Counted from the stretch's first letter, positions 1-13,902 are shown. The stretch is DNA of 64,000 nucleotides from Eudromia elegans (GCA_003342815.1 PTEX01000305.1:239550-303549); one strand, 5' to 3'. Notes: generated by a model not told the origin, from the sequence alone. Translations and numbers: made by a program.

Positions 1-707
1 ACCCACATTTATTAAAAAAGGATGAAGATGGANCAGTTGGGGACAAGTAAAGGAGGAACCATTTTGCCATCTAAGTTCACACAGAGCATAGGCAATTGAT
101 TCATTACCATTGCCACAAAGATTTATGAGTCTATCTAAGGGTATATGTGTGAGCAATCACATTCAATTATGGAATGAACTATAGGAAGTATAAATATAAC
201 CTTAAGCACACTCCAGATTTGGTAGATCAAGGAATAAAGAACTGGAAAATTGTTAGAAGATATCAGATTAATAAAAAGATGGGTAGTAAATCTAGCACTC
301 CTGTCTCATGCTTTATCAGTTTTTGTACTAGGGTGACAAGTGAGGTAAGATACAATAAAATAATTAAGTCAGTGCAGCCAAAATTAGCTTAATGCAATCT
401 GCTATCCAACCATATCAGATAAAGTACACACAGTGATTTGACAGTATAACAAATCAGGAGACTATTAAAAAAGGCTTCTCTTCCATACATNAAGACACGT
501 TTTTGTCCTGAAAATGCACCTGCTGTAATTAAAACCAGTCCTCTTTATAATGCACATCTATCTATTGTGTTCCCCTATACTACGTTTCAATGGAATACTT
601 CTATATGAGTATGCTGACTTTAAAGCTGAAATAATCTATAAAAAAAAATATATAAATGTATAAGGAAGTGTACTGTAGCCTTAGTATAATACCTAGGTAC
701 TGCACAC

Positions 708-725
708 TTTTTTTTTTTTTTTTTT
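708..725. repeat. T18 homopolymer
   Basis: Uninterrupted run of 18 T on the plus strand (A on the VEGFC-sense strand). The adjoining 726-830 segment reads on the minus strand into this tract like a polyadenylated end, but no source gene is recognised. Confidence 0.9.
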
Positions 726-1113
726 AAAGATAGTAACATAAGTGTCAACCAACGCTCGAGCAATTCACCAGTCTGCAACTGAAGCTGCTCCTCCAAGTTC
801 ACTAGGGAGTTTTGGAGACTGTGTAAAAAATGGCAATTAACTAAAAACTTTTTGAAACATCAGATCGAATCCTGCTTTTCAACCAGCACAAGCAGTTTTA
901 CTGAATTTTATGAAACTATTTCCTTTTTTTTCCCCACTCTGTGATTCTGTAGTTTCTAAAGTATTACTGAAAGACTATGAAAGATGATTTCATGAAAGGA
1001 AGACTTTAACAATTTGAGTGGTTTACTTCATGTGCAGCAGAACTCCTAGAAACAAAGATCAGTTGATAGTTTTAAGCAAAAATTTAGTTTCTCGAATATA
1101 TTTTTTAAAGGAT

Positions 1114-1147
1114 GTATATGTGCATGCGTGTGTGTATGCACATATAC
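1114..1147. repeat. Hairpin: 12-bp perfect stem with TG-rich loop
   Basis: GTATATGTGCAT at 1114-1125 pairs perfectly with ATGCACATATAC at 1136-1147 around a 10-base GCGTGTGTGT loop. It probably grew from a TG/CA microsatellite. It lies in VEGFC intron 1. Confidence 0.75.
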
Positions 1148-3008
1148 GTGAAGGTGGAAACAACATCACTAAACTCTACACCTAAATTAAGTCTAAAGCA
1201 GATACAGAACAATACATTAACATAAACTTACATGACTTCAGGAAATTCCGGACTAAAATTATCCCTCCTTTAATTCCATAATATTAGCTATGAATAGCTA
1301 ATACAAAACAACAAGATACAAAACAAAGGTGTATCAGATGCATCGATCTGATAAACAGCCTGTTAAAAAAAAAGAAAAGAAAAAAGGTGTTTTAAAATCT
1401 ATTTTAGGCTCTCTCAGCATAAAAAAAAGTTACAATGGGTTCCTATTAAGACAGTTTCTGGCCACAGAATGCAGAGATTGCTGGAGGAATAGCTGTATGG
1501 AAATTTCTCTCGTTCCTCCTCCTCTCCTTCACTGCTGCTTCTCTCTATCCCTTTCATCTTCTCTTTCAGTCGCTTGTTGTTTATAACTCAGCACTGACTG
1601 ACAGGACTTAAACAAAAATCCAGTACAGAGTCTAACCTTTCAATCTTGGTCTGAAAACAGAAACACTTCATATACTTCGGAAAATCCTCTGGCAAATTCT
1701 TCTACAATAAAGCCAATACAGAAAAATAGCAAATGCAACTGAAGAGAGCTGCTCTAACTATGTGAAATACATGCACATACACACATATGCATATACATGT
1801 GCAATTATTGCATTTAACCTCCATGTCTACTTAAAAAATATTACTTCCAAAAACTTAAAAAGCTTAAAAAAAAATCAACTGGAAAATGTGGCTGATGAGG
1901 TAGTCTCAGATCTTCCCTGGAACAGTCCTCCTCTCTTTCCTAATTAGAGAAGGAGTCTAGGTAATTAGTTTAAATTGGCTCCTTAAATTTAAGCAGATGA
2001 AGTGTGATGTATCCCATTAGTTATCACAGAGATTCCAAAGCACTGCTGACTCCTTCAAGATTTTTTCATGCTATGTTGCAGAGCAAAAAGAAACCTGGTC
2101 ATCACAGCAGAGGTAACAGTCCCACTTTTTTAAGTTGTAAGTGCCCTATGCTAGCACTGCCTCCAAGAAAATGGGGATCCTCTACCCTGTCAACTGCAGC
2201 TGTTGATTCCCGTCCTCATGATACTTTTTTTCCTCCCCCTTATGAGAACAAGCATTTGTGAAGACAAGATGCAAACTAAGACTGAAAGACTGGTCCATCC
2301 AAGTAGGCTTCCACCCTAACATCATCTTCCCACCCAGCTGTTCATTCAGATCACTTCCCTGATTCCATTCTCCATGTAGGTCCTCAGTTCCTTCTCCAGA
2401 CACTGTGCAGGTGACACATAAGGCATCTGGGTGACAGGAATGCTGCTCTGGCAGCACCGAAGTGCACTGGTTTGAGTTGCTAACTTCAGCTGGAACTGGC
2501 AGAGTGAAATTTTCCACTTACAAGATCCTGCTTCTAGTTGTTTATTCAAAGATTTTGACAGATTTTAACCTGCAGCTCAACTTTCTACTGTCCTAAAGTC
2601 TGGTTTTTGTCCACTTTAACACTACGCAGCCTCTTCTTTCAAGATTTGTAGCATCTTAAACTGACAGGGAAGCACGATCTGCAGTGATAGTGAATGAGAA
2701 GAAAAACAGAGAGTGCCGCAGGTGCATATTTCATCATCCTCGTCAACATTTCCCCAACAAATAAATTTTCAAATATTGCAGCCATGGAGACTTAGGCTAA
2801 AGCCCCACAGTTTTAAGCAACTATCAGCATGGCATGTTCCCATCGAAGCTGCAGAACAAGAGAGCTCGAGTCCACAGCTGGCTCTGAAGTGATAGCAGTG
2901 AGATTTCTCTGTCTTCTACTCACAGCAACTCTAAGGCAAAAAATATGAAACTGAATGTAAAGGAATAAAAAAACCAGAAAGAGGTCAAAAGAGTCTGCCC
3001 TGATGAGG

Positions 3009-3013
<5 letters not shown>

Positions 3014-3039
<26 letters not shown>
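3014..3039. repeat. A26 homopolymer
   Basis: Uninterrupted run of 26 A on the plus strand within VEGFC intron 1. Confidence 0.95.
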
Positions 3040-3043
<4 letters not shown>

Positions 3044-3984
3044 CATATCATCCAGATCCCAGAATAAGTAGTTAATTTTCCTTTCTAATTGCTGATAATA
3101 ACTTTTGTGTATTATGTTATACATAAGACTCAAAGAAAGAGAGCAGCAGAGAGTATTAAAAAGATTACAGCTCAGGTCACTTTTAAACCAGAGAAGATCC
3201 ACTGTGTCCAAGCTGTCCTGACACAAAATAGCTCTGAATCTTTGAACTGTTTATGATATGTTCAAAAGCAGATGACACAAGTCCATCCACAGGAGTCCAT
3301 AAACAGCTACTGAAAGGAAGAGGCAAGGATGTGTCCTCAAATATTCCGAATCCAACAGTGGAGAGCACTAGAGAAAAACGCTTCAGAAAGAGTCCAAGCT
3401 CCTACGTTCTCCCTGCATCAGGAATCCTAAGAACACTATCACAGAAAAACACTAATCTGACCTAAGGCCTTTCCTACATTCTCATGTTTTAGGTTAGGTT
3501 TGAGCTGTATCAAAGCTATAGGCAGGCTCCTAGTAAGTATATAGAGCCATATGCAATATAGTTACATAACAACAATCTCACAAATACTACCCTGTAATAA
3601 CATCCTATTTTAAAAAGATACAAGCAACCACTACAATTTTACTGGCATATTTCACAGATTTCTATGAAAACACAGTATCTCATCTCTCAAAAACCATTAA
3701 AGACATTTATAAATCATGGTCTGTAACTCAGAAGATAGTAAGTCCCATTAAATGCCTCACTGTGCACATGTGGCATGCAGAAAAGTACATTCAGAGCATA
3801 ATGAATACAGGTTAAACAACCATATATCATCTCGAAACAGGCCTCTTTGAGGGCAGCTTTTATGTGAATTTTGAGGGAGCAGTAATAATTTGAAGTGCCT
3901 TCCCCTCTCCAATTCTTCAATATAAATGTGGGCAATTCTGAAGACAGAATAAAACATCATTGTTTCTTGATATGAATCAATGCT

Positions 3985-4300
3985 GTCCCAAATCTGGAAT
4001 ACTGTGTGCAGTCCTGTCTCCTTTCTTGCTTTGCAGTCTCAAAGAGAAGAACTAAAAAAGGAATGAATTAGATTGATCAAACACAAATAACAGCTTCTTT
4101 GTGAAAAACTGGCTACCTAAACTAAGGAACTGTAGCCTGGAAAAGAATAGGCGAGTAGAACTCAATAAAACCTCACGGGGCATAAAAAGGAAAAGACTGG
4201 TGTCCATGTTTTCCAATACAAAAGTGAAGAGAGTTTTAAAAGCTTCTCCGAATTAAAAAAGCACCCAGACAGTTCAGATATGAAAAGTCACCTGATGGCT
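3985..4300 (+). mobile_element. Old, diverged CR1-like LINE fragment
   Basis: Phrases typical of older CR1/L3-type LINEs are visible in order: CTGGAATACTGTGTGCAG near 3995, then GTAGCCTGGAAAAGAATAGG near 4132, then a CCTCACGGGGCATAAAA segment near 4171. The copy is much diverged and its ends are approximate. Orientation is plus, antisense to VEGFC. The call is by pattern memory. Confidence 0.5.
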
Positions 4301-7300
4301 ATTAAATGAAGCAATCCCCACCCCTTCAGCTCCAAGTCTGGTTTCAGGCTCAAAAGTGCCCGAGTTGCTCTGTTGCCCGCAGCCAAGATGCATGTAGTGA
4401 CTCTTTCCACTTCTGGTAGTCAGGAGGAGGTTGTGAAGGAAGTCCTGTCATTTGGCAGGGCCTTGGGCATTAAGGGCATGAATAAAACAAAAAAGTGCAA
4501 CCAAAAAGTAGGTATGAGATAGCTGAAGAGCAAGGACTGTGGCTGTGTTCAGATGCACGTTCCAATGGTCGCCCTCTCACTACAAATCATGAGCCAAGTA
4601 GACCCTGTGAATATCCCTGTGCCTGCTCTTCCATAGATTTTCCAACTTTATGTAAGGATATTATTGGAAACGACATATAGGGCAAGTCAAGCCTGTGGTC
4701 TGACCAAGTTCAGCGTTTTTCCTACTGTTACTTCAATATTCAAAACAAATATCATAAGCCTACTAAATACAGATTAAAGTAGCTACTTAAAAGATTAAGT
4801 GAAAAACACAGATCTTCCCATTTGCCATGAGAAATCAGGATTTAAAATACTAATTATTTCTCTGAAAACACTGGCTATACTAAGATATTTAAAGAGGTTG
4901 GTTGCTACAAAGAGCCTTTTAATGCTATTAATCTGGATTAATAATGGCTGTTCAACCTAGAACTTGTCCAACTCTTTAGTTCTTCCTATTGCACAGAAAG
5001 AGAAAAAAAAAACTTAATTATTCTTTCCTTTGAAGAAAGGTCCTGTCCTCCAAAATCCCTTCACTGTTCCTTCTTCTGTCACCCCATCTACTTTCCATGG
5101 CAAGATCCAAGTTCAACATACTTCTATTGCCTTATCTTCTGGGCACAGGTACTTGGGAGGAAAAAGGATTCAGACCTCCTCTACAGCTCTTTCCTCCTTT
5201 CACTGTTTTTTAGTAATTCTATCACTTGCTGTCCCAGTCACATGAAGAAGGAAAGGAACAGTTGTCATCAACCATAACACAGATCCAGATTTGTTTTGAC
5301 AACTGACAGTCAGGGAGAAACAACTACTACTGTGCAAGAAATACAAAACATATTTTCACTCAGTTTCCACACCTTTTAGTTGTACAGGCTATATTTACAG
5401 AAGTGGTCTGGTCTCAAGAGACACAGCTTCATAACTTAACATGACCTTCTAAGGCAGTTTTATCTCAATTCGAGTTCAGATTGTTTACCAAATCCACCTG
5501 CCTCACAGTAGGCACTGTGGGTTCCCTCCTGAATGGAAGTCCAAACCACGTTGCGTGCCCAACATTGCTACAGAGAGGTGAGAGCCGCCAGGACCTGATC
5601 GGCTGCTGCACTTAGTCCAACAGCCAAGAGAACTCACACCTTTCCCTAAATGGACATTCAACAGAGCACACTCTTGTGCCACAGGTACACCTGGGAACAA
5701 AAGGCAGCGGTAACTACTGAAACTCCAGCAAGCAAGGAGACCTTCAGAGAGTTTAGAGTTGGGCTTCTTCTCTATTGGGTTCTTGCTACCTTACATTTTA
5801 GATAAAACAAACAAACTAAAAAAATCTCCATGAAGGACCATGAAAGTTCTGAAAGGAATCAGGACAATATCTAAAATAGTTATGTCAGCAGAAGACTGTT
5901 AATGTTCTCTAAAAATGCACAGCAAGATTCCTGGTATTTTTAAATGAAGCTGACACTTGGTTCTTCAGCCAGCCAGAAACACGCCCAAGTGGAAAGACAA
6001 AATAAGATGGTTATCTTCCTTCCTGGAAAAATACTTCACTTATAGTGAAGCTACCACAACTCAACAATAAAAGCCTTACAACTATGTAAAAATATAATTT
6101 TGTTTCCTCCATATCACAGAATGTTTAAATATTAATGTAAAGGAAAATAAATTTTAAAAATTTCCTTGCTGCAAAGAGGAATTGAAATGTTGACAAAAGT
6201 GCCTTGACATACATGAATAATATGAAATGTGAAGTGAACAGTCATGTTCGTACCACAGCTGCACATGCCTCTGTTACGCAAGATTTCCTGGGGAGTGGTT
6301 GGAGTATAGAGGAAGTTGTAGGCTCTGCTTTAACTTGGAAACATCTGTCCATAGGCAATAGACAATTGTCAATGAGATACCCGCTCACAAGTATTTCTTA
6401 GTCTCCTCAGGCAGTTGGTTACTGTATCAAATCATAGGTTGCAGTTCTATGCAAGATGATACATTTAGCACTCATGAGTCTTGGTACTACGAGATTTACA
6501 AGTAATTTGATGTTATGTATATTTCCTTTTTCCTTTTCCTTTTTCTTTTATAATCAATAGGTAAATTCTGCCCCCTCCCAGCTTCCCACAAGAAATAGTA
6601 TTGTTAATTTTTTCATAAGAGAATGCAAACCAATATCATCGATAGTGATTCAAACTACCACATAGCACAAAATACAAATGGTTTCTTTGACTTACAGTGA
6701 AACTTAACTTGGTGTTATTATCCTTATCTCCAGCTGACAAGAACAACAAACCTTACACAGTTTGCAGCATTTAATGATCATTCATAGGCAGGAATGACAA
6801 ATCAAGACTGTCATTGAATTGTTGAATTTACAGAGTTCCAAAGGCAAAAATTTCAAAGAAATATCGAGAAAAAAAAAAAAAAAAATCACAGGAGAGAGAG
6901 AGGAAGAGAGAGAAAAGGTTGTTCAAAAAGGTTTTTTCCTCAAAGCTTTCTTCAGTTTTGAAGTTTGAAGAGTTTGTACATTGTGAACTACTTTGAATTT
7001 TTTCATACAGGTTAAGTTTCTTTATTTTGTTTGTAGCACAAATTGAGACCACCTATACAGACAATTCCTGAGGCTCAACTTTCTTAGAGCATTTGTAAGT
7101 TCAATTAAGTGTGAATCCCGGTCCACAGATCTCACTCTTGATTTATTTGAGCTCCCTGAACAGGAGAACAGGTTCACAAAATTGTCCATTTGAGCTTGCT
7201 CAGGTATCAGAGGGGCCCACAAAGGGGAGCTCAGGCACTCGCACTGTTTCATCAGCAGGAGTCCCATAAGATCACAATCCCAATTAGCAGGGCAAGATAT

Positions 7301-8747
7301 AAAACTCAAAACATTTGCAAATAGCTCATCTTTGACAACAACTGCTAATTTTTCTTCACATGACCATTTACAGATCCCATACTTGGAGGGTAATGAGCAT
7401 TAGCCACCTATCTGGAAAGGGATGAATGGATTTTACTCAAATCAGAATTATAATGCAACCTTCAAAAATTAACATTTGACCTGAGAGTAATTAATACTTC
7501 AACCTCTACAACTGCTACTATTTGTTTTTATAAGAATAAGACTTCTTGAGCAGATTTCAGAGATTACTTACCAGATGTAGCCAAATCATCTCAGCCAAAT
7601 TTAGGAAAAAACAAAAACAAACAAAACCCCAAACTTCATTGTCTCTGCTAACATGAACGAGTAGCAGCTAAGGCATAAAGTCCCATTTGGCTGATTCTCC
7701 TCTTGGCTCTATAACTACTGATGAGACAAGTACATTCTGGACAGCTAGAGCAGTCCACCTAAATACACTTGGCCTGCTGAATTCTCTACTAGCAGAAAGC
7801 TGAAGAGAGATGAAAGAAGCTGAAAGACTGCAAGACTGTTTTTGCTTCTCCTGAATGATCTCCAACAGCTATCTACATTTTTCTGACATTCTTTGCAACA
7901 AGTCCTGACAGCTTTCACTGTAGTGGGTTGTGCAGTGTAAGGGGGGCTACGCTGAAGTCAACCACAATCAGCATCCCTAAAATTTCATATATGAAAAGAT
8001 GATTAAATGCCTCAGCAAATAAGCCCATGAACCCAAACACAGAAGTCTCACTCTGCTCATGAAAGAATATTGTGTGGTCCCAATCTATAAGCTACAATCA
8101 TCTCCTTTTTACCTCCAAACTTTCCAAAAACATTTTCCTCTACTTTTCCTTTCTTCCTCTTAGAAGAAAAACCACAAACACTCCCTTCCTCTTGATACTG
8201 TGCTAAATAGGAGCACCTTCACAAAACATTCACTTCACTGGCAGTCTTCAAATACTTGTAAGGAATTACAGCCATCTTACATAAATCAGAGAAGGTCTCA
8301 AAAGAAATAAAGTGCAAGAAATTAATTTACAGTGATTACAGTAAAAGAGTAAATTACTTACAGTTTAGCTATTTCCTAACTAAAACCTGACATGCAGCAA
8401 AGCGGAAAAGTACAATACATAAATATTAAGTCATTGCAGAAAACCTTTGTGATGGGTAAGCACAAAATAACTTCTTAATACTAGAAATATAAGTTGTCAA
8501 ACTCATATAAAGTAAGAATTCAACAAAAAACACTTTTCCTTTCCTTCTGAGCTATCATACCATAACTTAAAACTCTATTGCAGGTCATGCAGTCAATACT
8601 GCTTTTGAAGCAGAAGTTTATATGTGTGGAGGAGAATTTAGTGCTACATATGACCGAGGTCAAAAAGCAGGGTGAAATTAAAAATAAATATTAAATGTTT
8701 ATAGTAAATAAGGACCACAGTAGTACATACTCAGCAGTACTACTTAC

Positions 8748-8748
<1 letters not shown>

Positions 8749-8776
<28 letters not shown>
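8749..8776. repeat. A28 homopolymer
   Basis: Uninterrupted run of 28 A on the plus strand within VEGFC intron 1, likely length-polymorphic. Confidence 0.95.
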
Positions 8777-8778
<2 letters not shown>

Positions 8779-9571
8779 CAAAACTTTGCCAAACACTAAA
8801 AATCTTAAGAAGCAACTTAAGACTTTGAAAGCACTTACATCTTTCAAATAACAACCTTGCTCGGAATCTCTTACACTTTATTCACAAACAGCTGTGGCAC
8901 ATTTTTTACATTAAACTAGGATATTAAACTTGATAGAATACCAGTCTGACTTCATAAGGATTTCCTTTGTTCCAAGCATTTGGTTACAATGAATCACTGA
9001 CCACATTCAAAAAAGCAGCAGCTGAACAAGAGGTTCTAGACAGACTTCCTCTTCTAGAGCCTGGGCATCAGTGGAAGGCAACTATTACCACCACTGCAAC
9101 GGCTGAAAGAGCTAGTCCTGATTTACCATTACTCAAATGAGTGGACAGATCCTTGAAGGACAGGCATGAGTCTAAAACATTTAAAAAACGTATTTTTAAA
9201 GGGATGTTTATGTCATCCTCTAAATACTGCAGTTAGTTAAAATAATCCCCAGAGCTTTTTTAGGACCTTCAGAAATGCATCTATTTGTCAGCAGCAATCC
9301 TGAGAAATCCCCCACAGACACACAAGGGCTTACACAAGATACCCAGGAATGTACATACTTACACCAAGAGCTGGAAAGAGCCATGAGCTCTTAGAGCTTA
9401 GGATTGTACGCTGCTCNCAGAAATAGCTAGGCAAACGTTAACAGTTTTGCTTTCATAAATGCTACCTGATTTAGTCTTCACAAGGTCTTATTACTTGCGC
9501 GCATCCATTCTAGATGAATGATTTCTATCAAGTAAGACACAGTGCATGTGTTTCTGAAAAGAATGTCTACA

Positions 9572-9744
9572 TACTGGAACAGGCTGCCCAGAGAGGCTGT
9601 GGAGTCTCCTTCTCTGGAGATCTTCCAAACCCGCCTGGATGCCACCCTGTGCCCCGTGCTCCAGGGGTCCCTGCTGGAGCAGGGGGTTGGACTAGATGAT
9701 CTCTAGAGGTCCCTTCCAACCATAAAGATTCTGTGATTCTATGA
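9572..9744 (+). mobile_element. CR1 LINE fragment, 3' end, 5'-truncated
   Basis: The sequence has the hallmark CR1 3' region: a start resembling CTGGAACAGGCTGCCCAGAG, then a GGTTGGACTAGATGATCTC block, then CCCTTCCAACC, ending in the short tail repeat ATTCTGTGATTCTATGA. Only about 170 bases of the element remain, a typical 5'-truncated non-LTR insertion. It lies in VEGFC intron 1, antisense to the gene. The tail form is typical of avian CR1 families. It is well preserved and therefore younger than the fragment near 4 kb. Confidence 0.92.
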
Positions 9745-10794
9745 CATGCAAAAAGACAGGCAAAACTTAGTAATAGCAGAAAAGCACCATTCACCCTACA
9801 GCAAGGCGCATTTCCTATACCTGGAGGTAGCCATTAAGCTAGTCAGTTTGAGGGGAAAAAAATGCCTTGAACTCCCACTGGCCTCCTCCCACACTAGCAG
9901 CATTTAAAACCTATCAGCCATCAACTGGCAGCATGTTATGATTATTCCAGATATATATTTTTAAAAAAGAAAAAAAAATAGAGAGATAGCATCTAAGATA
10001 AATGGAGCTATACAGCATGTATTTTCAAGGTAAAAAGAAAATCATGGCACAAAGACTATGCTGTTCTTTACTACTATCTGCATAAGGACAGAGTCACACA
10101 ACTTCTAGGGAAGCATTTCATAGCAGACAAATACATTCCCAGACTAATACAAAACTAAGAATTCTCGCATATTTATAGCCCTAAAGTTCTCAAGACATTG
10201 TAGAATTGACCAATATAGCTTTTGCATAGGCTGGTACCCCTACAGGCTTTACTATTAACATCTTAGTTGTGCTGCTAGCTTCTTTCCTGCCTTTGTTACC
10301 ACAACACTATTGCCATTATTGTTACCATAATAACCTATTCCTGCTATTGTTACCATATTGCCACTAAATCAGCCTCGGTACACACTGCTGTCACACCTTC
10401 ATTTAAATAGCCTACACATTTTAGTTCATGCTCTCAGTCCCTCCAGTTCATTTGGAAATTTTTAGGTGAACAAACTGGAAAGACTTGGAACATTGGACCT
10501 CTTGGGTAGATGATATTCACCGCATGTTCCTAGTTCAGCAAGTACGTAGAGAAAAAGCTAGGTGGTAAATCCATCATGAGAGTTTTTAAAAATATTCAGA
10601 CAGTATAAAAATTAAAGCTTCAAGTCATAAATGTTACATATCTGCTTACCTTTCCTGATTAGATTTTCTATTTAATATTGCTACATTTATCTCTCCTGGG
10701 AAGAAAATGAATACTCCAAGTGTTTTGTAAAAGAAAAACTTAAATGTTATATCCTACCATCTATGAGAAAATCAGGTCAGTGTCTTAAATCAGC

Positions 10795-10814
10795 TTTTTT
10801 TTTTTTTTTTTTTT
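10795..10814. repeat. T20 homopolymer
   Basis: Uninterrupted run of 20 T on the plus strand within VEGFC intron 1. Confidence 0.95.
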
Positions 10815-11339
10815 CACTGCATTGTAGTTATAGATTTTTGATAGGATATTAAGAGAATAATTATGTTAGATGGCTATTTCAAGAGAGTAAACAGGGGCAT
10901 TCTGAAGCATAAATTGATAATAAAGAGGTTTCCAAATGTCACACACCCCATTGATATCTTGGTGCAAACTCACCTTCTTGACAGGTATCACTGTGAATGC
11001 AACAGCATACACAGCATTCCCCCGGTGCTAGAGACAAGACCTTCCCTTACAGCCTCATCAGGTCAGAGTCATGTTCAATGCTCTCATGAAAGCATTGAAA
11101 AGCATTGTGAAAGCTCGTGATTTGCAACCTGGACACCAGTCTACTCTTTTTGGCTCTGGACAGAGCACTTGAAAATAAATCAGCATTAAGGAGAAATAAA
11201 ATAAAAAAAGACCTTTCTTTCTTTTCTTCTTGAGCCCCAAAGAATGTTTTCCAGGTTGAAGTATGCAACCCAGCTCCATTACTGCAGAGCTGAGCAAGAA
11301 ATATTATCTTCAATCTTGCCCCTTCAATAATACTCCCAA

Positions 11340-11760
11340 GAGCAGGTCTGATGCAAGACTGTTGGCAACTTCTCTTCCTGCAGATCCTCGGCAGCTCCCC
11401 CAGCTGGAGGCAGCAGAGGAAGCACAGGGACCTGTTGCCCCTCAGGGAAAGGGTGCCAGGATTCTGCTATTCCACCTTAACTCCTGGGAGAGCTGCCGCC
11501 ATAGGTCATCTTTCTCACAAGGTCACGCAAAGAAGGAGGGAAGGAAGAGACATCCAGCAGGCAGTTGTAATTCCCTGGGTTGCTGCCACAATTGCACAAG
11601 CTGCAGCAGCCTGGCGGCCGCTCCATCTCCCAACAGCCGGCCAGGACCTGCAGGGAGCACAGAGTGCTCCGGGCACTTCTCCATGCCAAGCAGAGAGGCA
11701 CGAGCCTCCCTCATGACGCAAGAAATCCCAAGGAGCTGATTTACAGGCAGGTTTCACTCC
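11340..11760. other. GC-rich intronic patch with a 158-codon open frame (not accepted as a gene)
   Basis: This roughly 400-base stretch of intron 1 is clearly richer in G+C than its surroundings and contains about nine CpGs, including a GCGGCCGC site near 11.61 kb, without being a full CpG island. The longest frame outside the island (11263-11739, plus strand, real ATG) passes through it, but neighbouring frames on both strands are also open, as expected from low stop-codon density. The predicted protein (rich in Ser, Pro, Ala, with a Cys cluster) matches no family I know. An intronic regulatory element or noncoding exon antisense to VEGFC is possible. Confidence 0.35.
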
Positions 11761-12025
11761 CATTCCCCTGGTCAGACGGTTCATCCCAAAACTATTAATT
11801 TGGGCCCTGTAATCTTATTAAATAATGAACTTTACCCTTAGGCTACTTAGGAGTGCAGGGAAAACTGGGCACTCCTGCAAAAGCTGCAGCACCCACTTGC
11901 TGCACAGCACATGCCCTTGCAAGAACTATGTATTAAGAGCTTCTACTACTGTTCAGGTACAGCTGTAATGCTTCCAAGGTGCTGCAATTCTTTAGGACAA
12001 GATTAATTTCTAGCACTCACCTGTA

Positions 12026-12055
12026 CTTAACAAAAAACAAACAAACAAACAAAAA
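12026..12055. repeat. (CAAA)n-type simple repeat
   Basis: A short A-rich stretch with CAAA/ACAAACAAAC repetition in VEGFC intron 1. Confidence 0.7.
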
Positions 12056-13902
12056 GTAGCAGTCCCTATTTTCTGCCTCACTTTTCCTCCTAAGTTGGAA
12101 GATCTCCAACTTCATCCATACTGTTAGAAATAAGTTCTAAAGTAGAAATTACAGAAGTAGAAGTAAAGGCTTCCCTTCAAGTTTTAAGAAGTGCGCTTGC
12201 ACATCAGTTTAGTACACAATAGTATGGCTTATGTGATAGAAGGTTAAAACAAGGAAACTGTAACACTTCCAAACATAAGAAAGCGTATTTTTCATTTGAT
12301 TCAGGAAAGTTCAAGCAAATAACTTTTTTACTGACAGTATAATCACATTTTCCCTGAACTAATTACTTACAGTTTACTTATTTAATCCTTTCTAATTACT
12401 TGAGGCATTCATCTCGGCATTCTCTCATCCCAGGGACAAATAGGCACAATCCTCACTCACTCAAACAGCTCCAGAAATAAAAATCAGAGCAATTCGCAAG
12501 TAAGTCTCCTCAGATGCCAAATCCCACACAACTACTCACCACCAGCCAGGCACAACATTTTTTTTTTTGCTGGTATAATTGCTTAACAGGTTACCCACTC
12601 ACTTCCCAGTCTCTTGACCTTCTTTTCCCCCTTCAGTTTGCTTACGGTTCCCTTTTTTCCAGGGAACACTTGTACTTGTCTACACTGCACTGGCAGTTCC
12701 TATAGACTTTGACATTTCTTTAAAAACAGGGAACAGGCTACCGCACGTGCATGGAAATGCACGGCATCACTCGGGAGGGCATCTTTACTATCAGCCGTTC
12801 TACCCCCGCAGTTTGAGGGTACAACGTTTGCACAGTGCTCCAGCTTGGATTCTTCCTACCTTTTCAGCACAAGCTTTCTGAGGGTTTCTAAGCCAAGAAA
12901 CAGTTTTATTCAGGAAACAACGGGCAGGAAAGAGTTGTCCCCTACTAAGTTTTGCGTTTTTATAAATAGCCTAATGATAAGATAAAATGAGCAACCAGCT
13001 GCATTGATATTGTGTTCCAGTTTTAAATATTTAACTTTTCAGAACATTTCACAAATGTTTAAGCATCTAAGCAATATAACAGTCACTTACAGTGTTAAGG
13101 ATAAAAAATAAAAGAATTCAAGCTCTAATTGGAATGTTTGTATCAATATCTTCAGTAACATTTTTCTGCTCAGAATATTAGTTGGAAAGCAAGCATTCTG
13201 TGGACGACACATGGTCTACAACAGCCTGGATATCCCCAATACACACAGCTAATGCAGACTCTCAGAACTCAGGTCTGACTTCCCATGCAACTACAGTAAA
13301 GTCTCTCAAACTTTTACACAGCATTGGTGTATTAGACTTATTTCACCATCCAGATCAAGAATATCACTGTAAACTTAAAATCTGCAGAATATCAGCTGAA
13401 CTTTTAACTCAGGCATTTTGTGCTCTTTCCACACACACCCCCCTCCCATACTTCAGGGGATAATGAATGAGTTGGATCTCTAGTGCTTTCGACAAGCTGC
13501 AAATCTTAAGAACATCTAAATGAGGGTCAGACTTGTTATAAAACTTGGACATCAAAGGTCTTTCTAACAACGTCACATGCTTACATAAGTATATGCTATG
13601 CATCCTTCCTATGTTTCGGCCCGGTGGGAAGCGCAAAGCCACGAAGTTTGCCGAAGCTCCGCAATTCCCAGCAGGAGTGATAATCCATGGACAGCCGGGG
13701 CTGGCGCAGTGCTGCACCCGCGCGTCTGTGGCAGCGCTTCCAAGCCCCAGCGTCAAGTTGCGCCCTCCGGACACCCTGTCACGGCGCGGCGGGTCACCGC
13801 GGCTCCCGGCGGGGCCGAACAGAGACTTCGCGGCGAAGGGAAGGAGCGGGGAGCCGGTGCCACCGCCCCGCCGCAGGGCACGGCCGCGGCGCCCGCACGT
13901 AC

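Larger units (their letters stand above)
1..13902 (-). other. VEGFC: VEGFC intron 1, 5' portion (continues beyond the window)
   Basis: The intron starts at the GTACGT donor just below 13903 and runs to the low-coordinate edge without an acceptor and exon 2 that I can recognise. Exon 2 in other vertebrates encodes a conserved stretch around LEEQLRSVSSVDELMTVLYP followed by a YWKM/KGGWQ region, and I find no match on the minus strand here. VEGFC intron 1 is known to be very long in mammals, so this is expected. The sequence is AT-rich with many short A or T tracts. Repeats, a hairpin and a GC-rich patch are listed separately; between them I see only unique sequence with no coding signal. Confidence 0.85.

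Noticed and set aside
620-830. Minus-strand frame beginning NLEEQL, resembling the LEEQL of VEGFC exon 2
   Set aside because: Only five or six residues agree. The following residues do not match the conserved exon 2 sequence, no YWKM or KGGWQ region follows, and the frame runs into a homopolymer. It is treated as chance, or at most a polyadenylated fragment of unknown source.
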